From Gerris lacustris (taxonomy: Eukaryota > Arthropoda > Insecta > Hemiptera > Gerridae), in assembly GCA_951217055.1 (NCBI GenBank), contig OX578284.1, forward strand, positions 46,427,177 to 46,491,176: a DNA stretch of 64,000 nt, read 5' to 3'. Every line of letters starts with the position of its first letter. The first letter of the stretch is position 1. Shown here piece by piece: positions 33,228 to 44,234 of the stretch. A model generated the notes under the pieces. It made no database searches. It saw nothing but the letters and a program-made list of their open reading frames with translations, and was not told the origin of the DNA. A program made the translations under genes and the position numbers.

Positions 33228-34904
33228 ATAGGCATAACAAAAAGAGCTCATTCAAAATCACCTCGCGACAACTCTTGACATGTGAACATTAGATTAGGGT
33301 TATACATAGAGGTAAAAACATTATTTAGGGTGAAGTGGGCTGCTGAAAAACAATGTCAGGTAATCATTGCAACCATGTCTGAAATTGTGTTAGTTTAAAA
33401 AAAAAAATGTACCTGAAAGGAATCTACATTATTACTGCAGTTTATTTTCAGCATATTTAATTATGATGCATATAATAATTAATGCGCATTTAATAATTAC
33501 CCATTTTACAAGTAGTATTCAAATTTTATATTTTTTAACTAATAAATTATCTCGGACATGTTGTTTTTTTCAAAAAAAAGTAGTTAATTTATATTGCGAA
33601 CAATAAATAACAATTACTTTTCACGCCAACTCAAAATTTCTATTAAAAAAATAAGTATAATAATATAAAAGTAAAAATCAAAAACTTTGTTAGCAATTAT
33701 ACGAGAAAAAAAAAAAATCTAAAATTAAAAAAAAAAAATCATTCCTTAATAACAATTGTTCTTATAATTAAAAAAAAAATGTTAGAGGTTGGATATTTAA
33801 AAAGCAAATTTTATTTCGGGTGTTCTTTTATTTCTACTTCTTCCCGAATGAGAAAGAATTGGGAGGAGGAATAAACCCCCTCATTATCATTTTTTCCATT
33901 AGCCAAAGTTGTCAGGAAGAAGGGGGAGGGATTCCACAGAATTCCCAAGGTTTTTAAGAGAGAGGGGGGCGCAATTACGTAATCCATTCTGAGATTGGTT
34001 AATCTAAAAAAAAAAGGGTAACAAGGAATAAAGGGGTGAAGAAGGGGATGAAATAAATGATTTCCAATCACAGGAACACGGCCTTCGAAGAGAAGGGGTT
34101 GGAATCTGAATTTTTATCGTCCCCCCCCCCCCCCCCCATAACGTTGTCCTGTAGATTTTTAAGTAATGCAAATTTTAATTGAATGAACCCTCTCCTTTTC
34201 TACTTCCTTTAACTTCTTTAAGGGGTTTCTCTTTTTTTTAAGGTTTATTTTTGGAATAGAAATTCTTCTTTTTACTAGGGATAAAAAGGGATTTTAGGAA
34301 TATTTTCATGTATAACAAGAAAGTATATGGTTAAACTCTATGTTTAAAGATTAACTTAAATAAATTATCCATAAAATAAAAGTAAAGAAAGTAAGAAGAG
34401 TGAATAAAGTTAAGTCTTTTTAAAACTAGATTAAATCTAAACTTTACTAAAAAAAAATTAAGAAATAGTCCCAATAGAGAATAGAAATAGAGTCCCAATA
34501 TTATTATAATCGGGGTACTTTTCAACAAATACTTTTATAATGAACAGAAGTAAAAATGAAATAGGAAAAGCAGTTTCTATAACAGATTCTACCAACTTTG
34601 TGAGGTATAAAACGTGTGTAGTCAAACCTTCTTTTTTTTAAAAAAAAATTCTTATAAGATTGCGAAAAAATGTCAAGAGCGCAATTGGAAATTAGTGTAA
34701 AAGCAATAAAAGTTTAAAGAATTTAATATGAGCCCTGCATGGGGGCGATCATCATTGCGGAGTCGCAAAATGTATGTTCTGACTAACATGAATATCTAGT
34801 TGAATTCGCACTTTCAGGTCTTTTATTGTTGCTGGGCAAGTCTCAAAAACCTCCTACTTAAGATATCCCCACAGAAATAACCATAAGAGCTCAGGGTCAG
34901 GGCT
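33228..34904. other. AT-rich intron with homopolymer runs
   Basis: Several A runs of 8-12 and a C run of 17 at about 34121-34137. No gene recognised. Confidence 0.45.
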
Positions 34905-35264
34905 GGTCATCGTGGATGCCAAGAACATCCCCATTCCTACTGATGGTCAACGTGGATGCCAAGAACATCCCCATTCCTACTGATGGTCATCGTGGATGCC
35001 AAGAACATCCCCATTCCTACTGATGGTCATCGTGGATGCCAAGAACATCCCCATTCCTACTGATGGTCATCGTGGATGCCAAGAACATCCCCATTCCTAC
35101 TAATGGTCATCGTGGATGCCAAGAACATCCCCATTCCTACTGATGGTCATCGTGGATGCCAAGAACATCCCTATTCCTACTGATGGTCATCGTGGATGCC
35201 AAGAACATTCCCATTCCTACTGATGGTCATCGTGGATGCCAAGAACATCCCCATTCCTACGGAT
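34905..35264 (+). repeat. Minisatellite, 40-bp unit, 9 copies
   Basis: Nine nearly identical units GGTCATCGTGGATGCCAAGA plus ACATCCCCATTCCTACTGAT. Only about five substitutions across the array point to recent amplification. There are no unique spacers. Confidence 0.97.
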
Positions 35265-35333
35265 GAGGCCGTTAGTAAAGTTGTTGAGGGTTGGCAGAAA
35301 CCTGTTTAATAGTTAAGACTTTTTTTTAAATAG

Positions 35334-35378
35334 TCTGCCAATTAGTGTGGCAGTGTGGCACATAGCTTCCTAACGTCC
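35334..35378 (-). repeat. Inverted copy of the 38-bp dispersed repeat
   Basis: The complement of 4306-4343, with an 8-bp internal duplication. It lies 70 bp from the 40-bp minisatellite. Confidence 0.6.
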
Positions 35379-35499
35379 TATTTCATACAAATTCATGATT
35401 TTATACCCTATTTGTCAAATTTATTTAATCCAACCCCCCGATTTTTAAATCTGTCAAAATTGTTTTGTTTTTTTTACAAGGCAAAGTATCAAATTTAGC

Positions 35500-36625
35500 A
35501 AAATTTAAAGTGAGCAGACTAATCTGGGGCTATCTGGTGGCTACTATCGACAAACCATCCAAATTTAATAAAAACCGAAGAGTACTTTTGAAGATATAGG
35601 TGTAAATAAATGTATGTTTAAAGGCATGTGGAAGGGCGCAAAAGGTTAAAACTTACATGGGACCAACAATGGGCTAATTATGACCTACCATACAAATTTC
35701 ATTAAAATCGGACGTATAGTTTTTAAGATATGTAGGTTAAAAAATAAATTGAGCGACAGATAGACATGGAACATAAAATGTTTCCTGATGTCTGAAATGC
35801 ATTTCTAATTTCTTTTCTCTGCAATTTTTTAAATCGGAGACATAAAAAAATGTTCGTTTTTCAGAACGGATTTTTGAAACTGGAGGCATTAAAAAATACG
35901 TGTGGTGTCGCGGGACACCCGGTAGGAACGAAGTTCCTTACATTTTTCATTATATATAAATTTTAAAATCACACTGCTAAGTACGTATACATTGCTAACT
36001 ACTTATACATGGCGGAGTTAGAAAAGAGACAAAATTAAAAGTAACGAACTGTTTTGTTTGTACCTGGCAGAGTTAAGGCAAAATTAAAAGAAAATCATTA
36101 TTTGTATAATTAAAGCAAGCGTCTTACTATAAATATATATTAAATATAAGAAAAAAGTTGATCATGATGAGTTTATAGTGAAAGAGTATGTTTGTTAAAG
36201 GAGTTTGGATTGAAATACGACTGTTTTCTACCTACCCGGCCAATTAATTTAAAATATTATCAAATATATCTCTTCCCTACTCTACAGCTTCAGCTTGTAT
36301 CAGGGTGAAATTTTACAGGATTATATTTTTTTTATTTACAAAACAAAGTGACATTTTTGACATATATAACAAAAATAATCAAAACAAGTCATCACAGGCA
36401 CAACAGTCGGAACAGGCTTCCTTAATAACATTTTCCTGTTTTTTAAAGCTTACGTTTACGCGAGCGTTGCGTGTGAACGCTTGGGCGGATAACGTTTTCC
36501 GACGAACTTTTTTTTAATTCACTCCCGGGCTCCAGAACGTGCCATAAGGAACTTCGTTCCAAAAAAAAACAACAAATTTACGATAACCTTTTGTTTGCTT
36601 AGTTACCTTTAGTAAGCTCAGAAAC
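35500..36625 (+). repeat. Dispersed repeat R, copy B, interrupted by a TIR element
   Basis: The left part (CGACAAACCATCCAAATTTAATAAA, GACCTACCATAC..., GTTCGTTTTTCAGAACGG) matches copies A and C. Homology stops near 35875 and resumes at about 36578 (CGATAACC...TAGTTACCTTTAGTAAGCTC). The gap holds the TIR element at 35935-36560. Confidence 0.7.
35935..36560. mobile_element. TIR element nested in repeat R
   Basis: The ends GGAACGAAGTTCCTTA and TAAGGAACTTCGTTCC are exact 16-bp inverted repeats. The 626-bp interior has no convincing ORF. A further GC-rich stretch to the left (GGTGTCGCGGGACACCCGG, 35908-35929) is itself a hairpin and may belong to the element. Confidence 0.8.
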
Positions 36626-37247
36626 AAAATATTGTAAAAATTCACACAATTTTATTATTAAACATGTACAGTTCCCGACAAGTCAAAAAAAAGTATGTTG
36701 TACAAATAATAACAAGAGAAGAGATACTTATAATTTTTCGTAGTTTTGAGTGTAAATACATATATTTTTAGCACTTCAAATACTTTTCAAGAGAAGTTTT
36801 GAAGAGACCCTTAACAAAATACACAGTGTACACGAGTAAATACATGGAGAGGCAACAAAATAACACTGACCACTAGCTTTTCATATTTTTACAACTTCGT
36901 GTCTCTGACTTACCAAGTTCAATTGTTAAAATATATTTTAATATTTTCCGCCGAAGTACCGGCCCCTAAAAAAAACTTATATTTTATGAGTTAACATTAT
37001 TTAAACAATATCTCTCAACTTCATATTATTTTATCACTTGTTTTTCTTTTTTTTGTACTTTCAGTATAAAAAGTTTCAAATTATTTTTTGAACTCTTTTA
37101 TTTAATTATGTTTATTTATTTTTTAGGTTTCATGGTAAGAAGTACTAAAGTTTTTTTGTTTTTGTTTATTTTATTAAATATTGTTTACTATTGCATTTCG
37201 GTTCTTTTTTATTATTATTACTGGTCTTATATTACTTTGCTTTGTAA
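36626..37247. other. AT-rich intron, nothing recognised
   Basis: No gene or repeat with another copy seen. Confidence 0.4.
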
Positions 37248-37528
37248 GTTTCATCGCACATTTTCGTTTCCCCAATTTTGAACCCTTTCCCGTGATTCAA
37301 TCTTCCCCAAATTTTGCACATAGATACAACTAAGGTAAAGAATACAGAAACCAAAAAAAATAAAAACAAAAACAAAATGGCGTCAAATATATTTGCTTTT
37401 TAAGTTTCATCGCACACCTATTACCCCAATTTTGAACCACTTATCGTCATTCAATCTTCCCCAAATTATGCACATAGATACAACTAAGGTGAAGAATACA
37501 GAAACAAAAAATAAAAAATAAAAATAAG
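37248..37528 (+). repeat. Tandem duplication, about 150-bp unit, 2 copies
   Basis: TTTCATCGCACA, CCCCAATTTTGAACC, TTCAATCTTCCCCAAATT and GCACATAGATACAACTAAGG appear in the same order from 37248 and from 37398. Confidence 0.88.
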
Positions 37529-37809
37529 ACCAGTTTTGAAAAATTGCATTTTTCTATTAATTATATTAAACAAATTCTTTAATACAATTATTACCTTAAT
37601 ATTTAAATAATCATGTCATTTGGAAAATGCCCATGGTTTAAATGGCCATTAAGTAACGAACGACGTTTGGAAATCAGGTACTTTTCTCATTGTTAGGTTT
37701 ACTTGTGTTACCATCTGTTGTTCTCCATTGCTATTTATATAAGCTGCCCCCGAACGAAACCGCACCACTTTCAGGGCCTTTTAGGAAATTTGTCGCTAAG
37801 CAAGACCTA

Positions 37810-38960
37810 ATATTAAATTGAGAAAAATCTTTTAATTTTTAGATATTTCCTGTAATCTTATTAATGGCATTTTGGGGGCAGTACCTCTCCCCATTACTAT
37901 CTTTAACACCTGTTGTGGCACATTACTATTCATGTTTCGTTCTGAGAAGGACGGTTCAGTTTGTTTGGCTACTATACAGGGTGTACCCGAACAAAACTCC
38001 ATCTTTACCTCCTGTTGTGGCAGATTCCTATTCATGGTTCGTTTTGAGAAGGACGGTACAGTTTAGTTTGGCTACTATACAGGGTGTACCCGAACAAAAC
38101 TCCATCATTACCTCCTGTTGTGGCACATTCTTATTCATGGTTCGTTTTGAGAAGGACGGTACAGTTTAGTATGGCTACTATACAGGGTGTACCCGATCAA
38201 AACTCCATCTTTACCTCCTGTTGTGGCACATTCCTATTCATGGTTCGTTTTGAGAAGGACGGTAAAGTTTAGTTTGGCTACTATACAGGGTGTACCCAAT
38301 CAAAACTCCATCTTTACCTCCTGTTGTGGCACATTCCTATTCATGGTTCGTTTTGAGAAGGACGGTACAGTTTAGTATGGCTACTATACAGGGTGTACCC
38401 GATCAAAACTCCATCTTTCCTCCTGTTGTGGCACATTCCAATTCATGGTTCGTTTTGAGAAGGACGGTACAGTTTAGTTTGGCTACTATACAGGGTGTAT
38501 CCGAACAAAACTCCATCTTTACCTCCTGTTGAGGCACATCACTATTCATGGTTCGTTCTGAGAAGGACGGTACGGTTTAGTTTGGCTACTATTCAGGGTG
38601 AACCCAAACAAAACTTCATCTTTACCTCCTCTTGTGGCACATTCCAATTCATGGTTCTCAGAAGGACGGTACGGTTTAGTTTGGCTACTATTCAGGGTGA
38701 ACCCTAACAAAACTTCATCTTTACCTCCTCTTGTGGCACATACCAATTCATGGTTCTCAGAAGGACGGTACAGTTTAGTTTGGCTACTATTCAGGGTGAA
38801 CCCAAACAAAACTTCATCTTTACCTCCTCTTGTGGCACATTCCAATTCAAGGTTCTCAGAAGGACGGTACAGTTTAGTTTGGCTATTATACAGTATACAG
38901 GGTGAACCCGAACAAAACTCTTCACCACTTCAGGATCTTATAGGAAATGTAACACTAAAC
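37810..38960 (+). repeat. Element with internal 103-bp minisatellite, about 10 units
   Basis: Units start GGCTACTATACAGGGTGTAC at 37967, 38070, 38173 and so on, every 103 bp. The last three or four are about 9 bp shorter. The edges (TTTTAATTTTTAGATA...CCCCATTACTATCTTTAACACC on the left; CACCACTTCAGGATCTTATAGGAAAT on the right) match single-unit, inverted copies at 39470-39700 and 39868-40075. The array therefore arose by internal amplification of a dispersed element. Frames across it stay open by chance periodicity. Confidence 0.85.
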
Positions 38961-39469
38961 AAATGAGTTCCTACACACTGCTTTGTTGTTTCTCGTGTTT
39001 TGATGTTCCTTCTTAAAATATCAAAAACTATGCTGCTTACGCAAATGCTAGACACAAATATTTTATATTATCGGATTCTGGGTTGAATAAAACAAATTCT
39101 AGCTCTTTAAACCAATACCCCTGATATTTAGCAAACATTTTAAGTTTTTACGTCCCAGTTACTTAAGTTGGTTAACTAATACGATGAACTCAATAAACGC
39201 TCTATTCCTTAAACAATTTAGATTTAAATTTTAAATCAAAATTTGGTTGTACAGAGGTAGAATTGGTCTCATTAAAAAATGATGGTCTCATTCATTCATG
39301 ATGATCATGATTGATGATGTGGAATTCGGTGCTTTATACAAGGTTTGCTTCGTAGTGGTTTCAGGTAAGAAGCGTAGAATCGATCATTTTAAGGATAAAA
39401 TTGTGATTTTTAATACTTCGCAAATGTCTTAAAAACGAAGCTGTTTGTTTTTTTAAGCGTTAAATTTCC

Positions 39470-39700
39470 TAAAACAAAACGCAGTCCTAAAGTGGCGCAG
39501 TCTCGTTTGGAGACACCGTATATAGTAGCCTAACTAAACCGTGCCGCTCTTCTCAGAACGAGCCATGAATAGGAATATGCAACAACAAGTATTAAAGATA
39601 GTGATAGGAAGATGAACCTGCTCCCCAAATGTCATTAATAAGGTAATGGAAAGTTTCTAAATTAAAAGATCTATTACAATTCATCATTGTAAAACATTTT
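39470..39700 (-). repeat. Inverted single-unit copy of the 103-bp-array element
   Basis: In minus orientation it has the same order of blocks as 37810-38960 with one unit only: the AGATCTTTTAATTT side, CTCCCC-like end, CTTCTCAGAACGAGCCATGAATAGGAAT complement, and ACTATATACGGTGTC. Confidence 0.75.
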
Positions 39701-39867
39701 CTAAAAATGATGAAGCTAATAATTCATCAGTAAATACCATTCAATAATCGCAGTAATCAACTCTTAAAGAATTATTTCACACACATTCGGCCAACTCATG
39801 CTGCACAATTGCAGCATTTATTCAACTCCTAAAACCTCTAGCATTCATTCTTTAACTCCTAAAATAT

Positions 39868-40075
39868 CCTGAAGTGGTGCAGTTTCATTCGAAGACATCC
39901 TGTATAGTAGCCTAACTAAACCGTACCGCCCTTCTCAGAACGAATTATGAATAGGAATGTGCCACAACAGGAGTTAAAGGTAGTAATGGGGAGAACTACC
40001 TGCTCCCCAAATACCGATAATAAGGTTAGGAAAGTATCTAAATTAAAAGATCTATTTCAATTCTTTATTTCAAAT
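39868..40075 (-). repeat. Second inverted copy of the 103-bp-array element
   Basis: Same structure as 39470-39700, about 200 bp apart, with TATAGTAGCCTAACTAAACC and CTGCTCCCCAAATACCG. The direct repeat of the two inverted copies suggests local duplication. Confidence 0.75.
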
Positions 40076-40267
40076 CATTATTCAATTCTAAAAATGATGA
40101 ACCTTAATAATGAATCTGTATTCAATAAATGCAGTAATCAACTCTTAAAGATTTCCTTTTCACACACATTCAGCCAACTGATCCTGCACAATTACAACAC
40201 TCTTTCTAAACTCCAATTCTGGTCAGGTTTAACATTATTGGTAAGAAGATATGTTATACGTTGTTAA

Positions 40268-41096
40268 CAACTTAAAACAAAATGTAAAAAACTTATTTTG
40301 GAATCTAAAACCAACAAAGTTGAAAGAAGTAATAAGGAAAAGAAGAAGTGAGGAAGAAAACCTAGAAATACAGAAATTCAATAACACTCTTCTATGAAAT
40401 TCTATTTGTATGAAAAACAATATCTAATACTAAAACTTTAGCAAGGAGAACAAAGAAAGATAAAAAAACAAACAATAAAAACTTACGTAGTATAAAGATA
40501 TCTTTTAGGATAAAAAGAAATAAGAAAAATAATAATAAACATCTCTTTTTTCAAAAATAAAAGAAAGAACAAATATTTAAGAAAAAAAAAAAACAAAAGA
40601 AAGTTTTTACAATAAAAGTCGATAAGTTGTTTTTAGTTCTTTCGTTTTCAACTATGATCAGTGAAACTCTTAACACTGGCGGTGTAAAGCTAAATTCCAC
40701 AAAAACTACTTCTACAATAAAGTGATAGAGCAGGAACATCTCTTTAAAGATGAGTCTACAATAGATGTGTATTCTGAGAAGAGAATAAAAGAAAATACTG
40801 CAAAAGGTCTTTTTTAAACTGAATGAAAAACTGTGTCATATAGAATAACAAAAGATTGTTTTAGACAAGACTTTTGAGTTCGAGTATAAAACATACATAT
40901 ATACATAACAAAAAGTACATTTTTAGTCGTTTCATTTAAGTTTACAATAGGTGTGAACAATATCAATGATAAAAAAAGAAACGTGAAGTCACCCGTGGTT
41001 CCATGATGGACGAGGGAGGAATGTTACGAGATAGTAGCGCCATATCTACTGCTAAACTTACTTTCTTACTGCACTACTTACTTACTTACTTCATAC
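40268..41096. other. AT-rich intron, nothing recognised
   Basis: Purine-rich stretches with A runs; no gene. Confidence 0.4.
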
Positions 41097-41100
41097 TTAA

Positions 41101-41215
41101 GGCGGAAACACACTACATAACGTGACGTGATAATAGTCTAGCTGCAATGTATACAAACCTTACTAAATCAGCACCGCACACTTTTTTCGTGACGTGATGG
41201 TAGTGTGTTCCGTTC
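41101..41215. mobile_element. Very short MITE
   Basis: GGCGGAAACACACTAC at the left and GTAGTGTGTTCCGTTC at the right are imperfect inverted repeats, with GTGACGTGAT repeated inside both arms. Length 115 bp. A TTAA precedes the left end but is not clearly duplicated at the right. Confidence 0.65.
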
Positions 41216-41282
41216 TTTCTTAGTAAGAATCAGGGTGGCTCCCTCACTACTAGACTCTTCACTACAACCATACTCTTTCTAC

Positions 41283-41584
41283 ATTACATTATGGCCTTGT
41301 GGATGAAATTACTTACCACGTCTGCTCCACCATCAATGAATCAAGAACAGCACGAGATTGTGGATTCGATCCCTCGCCGTGATGCTCTGATTTATATAGC
41401 TCACATATGATCACACCATACTCGCTTCGGTCGTACAATGTACAGAGGTATGATGTGTGAAGTGACTGGAACTCTCTACCACAGGGCTAGTAACAGGGGC
41501 CTACTTAAATGATGGCCTAGTTGTTAGATTCGAACAAGTGGTTCATCCTACCCATCTAGTACTAGGACCCTACCACTACTACTA
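41283..41584 (+). repeat. tRNA-derived SINE, family 1, copy 2
   Basis: Has A-box-like TGGCCTTGTGG, B-box GATTCGATCC (41363-41372), then CTCGCCGTGATGCTCTGATT and the body seen in inverted orientation at 917-1196. Diverged by many substitutions, so both insertions are old. Confidence 0.78.
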
Positions 41585-43166
41585 AGTTCTTTCACGTTGA
41601 ACAGGAAAGTTTAATAGCTACAGAAGGTTAATTCCCGGGGTCATTCATCCAACGTGATAGTCCAGGAGATCCAGCATGAAAAAACGTGTCTGACAAACAT
41701 CAAGCTAGAATTCGGTATTCGGTTTACAAGTTAATTGTTTAGTGCTCTTTAAGAATTCGTCGGCTAAGTTCGTCTGCGGGACATAGCTTGGCAATAGGCA
41801 TTTGAAAAAACAAAAGGTGGAATGCGGCCATTTCATCCCCCATGAAAATCAAAATATCATCTTGGTGGACAATGTGATTATGATCATGAGACCTAAATTA
41901 GTCATTAGACTATATATCAGGTTGATTTTAGTGTGTAACTTGATAGGTGACCACTTTGATTAAGAGTAATATCTGAATAACTAACCTATCAAGTGACAAA
42001 CTAATATCAACTTGATTTTGAGTGAAGTGATACATTTTATAATAGTTGAAAAGGAGACGTCTGATACGTGTAGTTAGTGGAATAGTAAGAATGCAGGGTG
42101 GCTCCCTCACAATTAGACTCTCTACTACAAACATACTGTTTAACTATCAACTTAACATGCTAATTTATTTTCTCAATACTCAATACATATTTATTACTAG
42201 GTATATGCTCGGTTTTAATGATAAGGCCACACGATGCCTAGTGAACCTAGAAATAAATTATTAAACCTAGTTAAGACTTATTAAACCTACTTGAACTGTA
42301 CAATCAACTATTCTATATAATATACAATATTAACAATATATGAGGCAAAATAATGCCTCGTTAACAATAAAGCTTTAGAAGGAACAGTATAGAAGGTTTT
42401 GCTAGGTTATCAAGGATAACTAAGCCGAGACCACGAAACCAAAGGTTGGTAGCAGGAACATATGTGGTTTAGAAGTACAAGCAGTTTGTTCTAGTAACCT
42501 AACACTACGAAGACCACATTCCTCATTAGACATAATCATCAAGGAAACCTAAATCTACTACCCTTTAAATCTCGTAACAGCTAGAAAAGGATTTTCCTAA
42601 ACTCTTAACTTCAAACTAACAAAGAGTAATTAAAGTGGATTTAACAAGCTTCTAGTATAAAAAAACACATGTCGACTTCTTTTAAGTGTGTTTTAAGCGT
42701 TCTTGCAGTAATAGTTTTGGAAGGGATACAGACAAACGAAAGAAAAAGAATCGATCGACTCTTCTAATGGCAAGTTTAATGTCAATTCTACTAGATCCAG
42801 AGTATACGAAGAATCTCATCTTGTTACCCTAACGATCACAAAAGCTAATTAGGAACTATAATTAAAACTAAACTTTCTCTGCATGTTAAAGTCACATGAG
42901 TCGATTCAGATAGTGGGCAACGATAGTTAGCAGAATGGCCATAACCAATAAGACCAAGAAAGGATAAAAGTTAATTATTTTAGAGATATTTAATTTAATG
43001 GAAAAGCACAACAAGAAGTTTAGTTTTAAACTGTTTCAACTTCTTTAATTGGTCACAGCCAACTGATGAATTTTAAATAATTTTACTGAGTTAAAGTGAT
43101 CAGCCAAAAGTGATTTTTAAATGCTCTATATCATCAGCTTCTGGATTTTCAAAGCTTATTTAGGAA
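41585..43166. other. Intron, no gene; one 48-bp duplicated block
   Basis: The block GGGTGGCTCCCTCAC...AGACTCT at about 42091-42136 repeats sequence just left of SINE copy 2 (41229-41275). Nothing else is recognised. Confidence 0.5.
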
Positions 43167-43216
43167 CATCAAGATCTAGACTTAAATGTATGTCCATTTA
43201 AGTCTAGATCTTGATG
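43167..43216. repeat. Perfect 22-bp hairpin with 6-nt loop
   Basis: CATCAAGATCTAGACTTAAA(TG) and its exact complement are separated by TATGTC. No mismatches. It has no T run after it and the host is eukaryotic, so it is not a bacterial-type terminator. Confidence 0.9.
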
Positions 43217-43429
43217 AGACCGTATCATAGATTACGTTAATGCCGACTTTATAAAATCATTGCAGAGGTCACTATCAAGGCAGTTGCTCATGATTAAGAG
43301 AGCTATTGGGAGTTCCTCATGATAATAAGAGCTATTGGGAGTTGCCCAAGATGATGAGAGCTATATTATGGATTGAGAGCTGCTAATGACTCTCATTATA
43401 AGCATCTTCCTTGAAAAGTGTAAAAGAAT

Positions 43430-43890
43430 ACTCGTCGTCGATATTTTTTTTATTCAACAAGTTCGTTCAAGATGTTTCTTAAACCCCATCCATAAGGTAT
43501 TAGCCTGAAGTATATCAAACTTTTAGGACTAGCCGTTACCGTTATAAGATGGTTAAAACACAATATTGGAGGCAAGTAACAATACTCATAAAATATTTAT
43601 ATAATATCTGTAATCTACTCTTCAGTAGCTTTTATTTGATACCCACTGGAAAATAAAAAACAAAATGTGCTAACCACATTGGTGCGAATTGTGCATTAGC
43701 AAATTAAATGCTTAACTACTCTATATTTTACCTATGTGTCGGTCAAAAAGTTACGCCAGTGTTTTTAATTTAAACTTTCTAGTTTGAACGGTTCAGCAGA
43801 TATGAACCAAGATGCGACGGAAAGACATACGCATTACCTTTATAAGGGTATAAGGGTTTAGAGGATGACTTACGCAACCCTAAAAAAAAT
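43430..43890 (+). repeat. Diverged copy of the 55775-56923 element, right part
   Basis: Shares CCATAAGGTATTAGC, TTTTAGGAC.AGCCG, CTACTCTTCAG.AGCTTT, GTCAAAAAGTTACGCCAGT, AACGGTTC..., TATGAACCAA and an ending TAAGGGTTT...CCCTAAAA. It ends about 210 bp from the Dpr exon. Confidence 0.7.
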
Positions 43891-44099
43891 GTATTTATAT
43901 CCACATTTATATCCAGTATCAACAAGGCAGGAGGAAGGTATGTATTGCATAATGTATCTTGTGTTTCTAAAGTTATTTTTTTTTTACATAATTATATACC
44001 ACTAATAAAGCCATTATATAATGATGGCAAAATATTTTTCCTCATCCGATTAAGTATTGAATATATACATAGTATTGAATATACAGAAATACAAATTAC

Positions 44100-44234
44100 C
44101 TTTTCAATAACGCATACGAGCATTATATTTCCTCCAAGGACGACATGGTGCTCTGAGGCACCCACTATGAAAGCTTCTGGAGTCACTATGTCCAGATTGA
44201 CAAAGTGAGACATTATACCGGAAGTGGTTGCCAC
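44100..44234 (-). CDS. dpr: Dpr-family protein, exon encoding start of Ig domain 2
   Basis: A 45-codon internal exon, phase 0 at both ends. The acceptor TTGTTTCAG precedes GTG at 44234 and the donor AAAAG/GTAATTTG follows 44100. It encodes VATTSGIMSHFVNLDIVTPE, the end of Ig1 and the linker (the preceding exon should end in a YEC-type motif), then AFIVGASEHHVVLGGNIMLV and CVIEK. That is the start of Ig2 including its B-strand Cys. EHHV and LVC.IEK are typical of Dpr proteins. Protein continuity pairs it with the exon at 1351-1558. The Ig1 and signal-peptide exons are not in the window, so they lie more than 19.7 kb upstream. Confidence 0.92.

Noticed and set aside
34905..35264. CRISPR-like regular array
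   Set aside because: The whole 40-bp unit repeats without unique spacers, in a eukaryotic intron; it is a minisatellite. The same holds for the 22-bp and 53-bp arrays.
37832..38966. Several overlapping open frames with repeated SWFVLRRTVQFS-type peptides
   Set aside because: They follow the 103-bp array in shifting frames on both strands; no start, splice or domain evidence.
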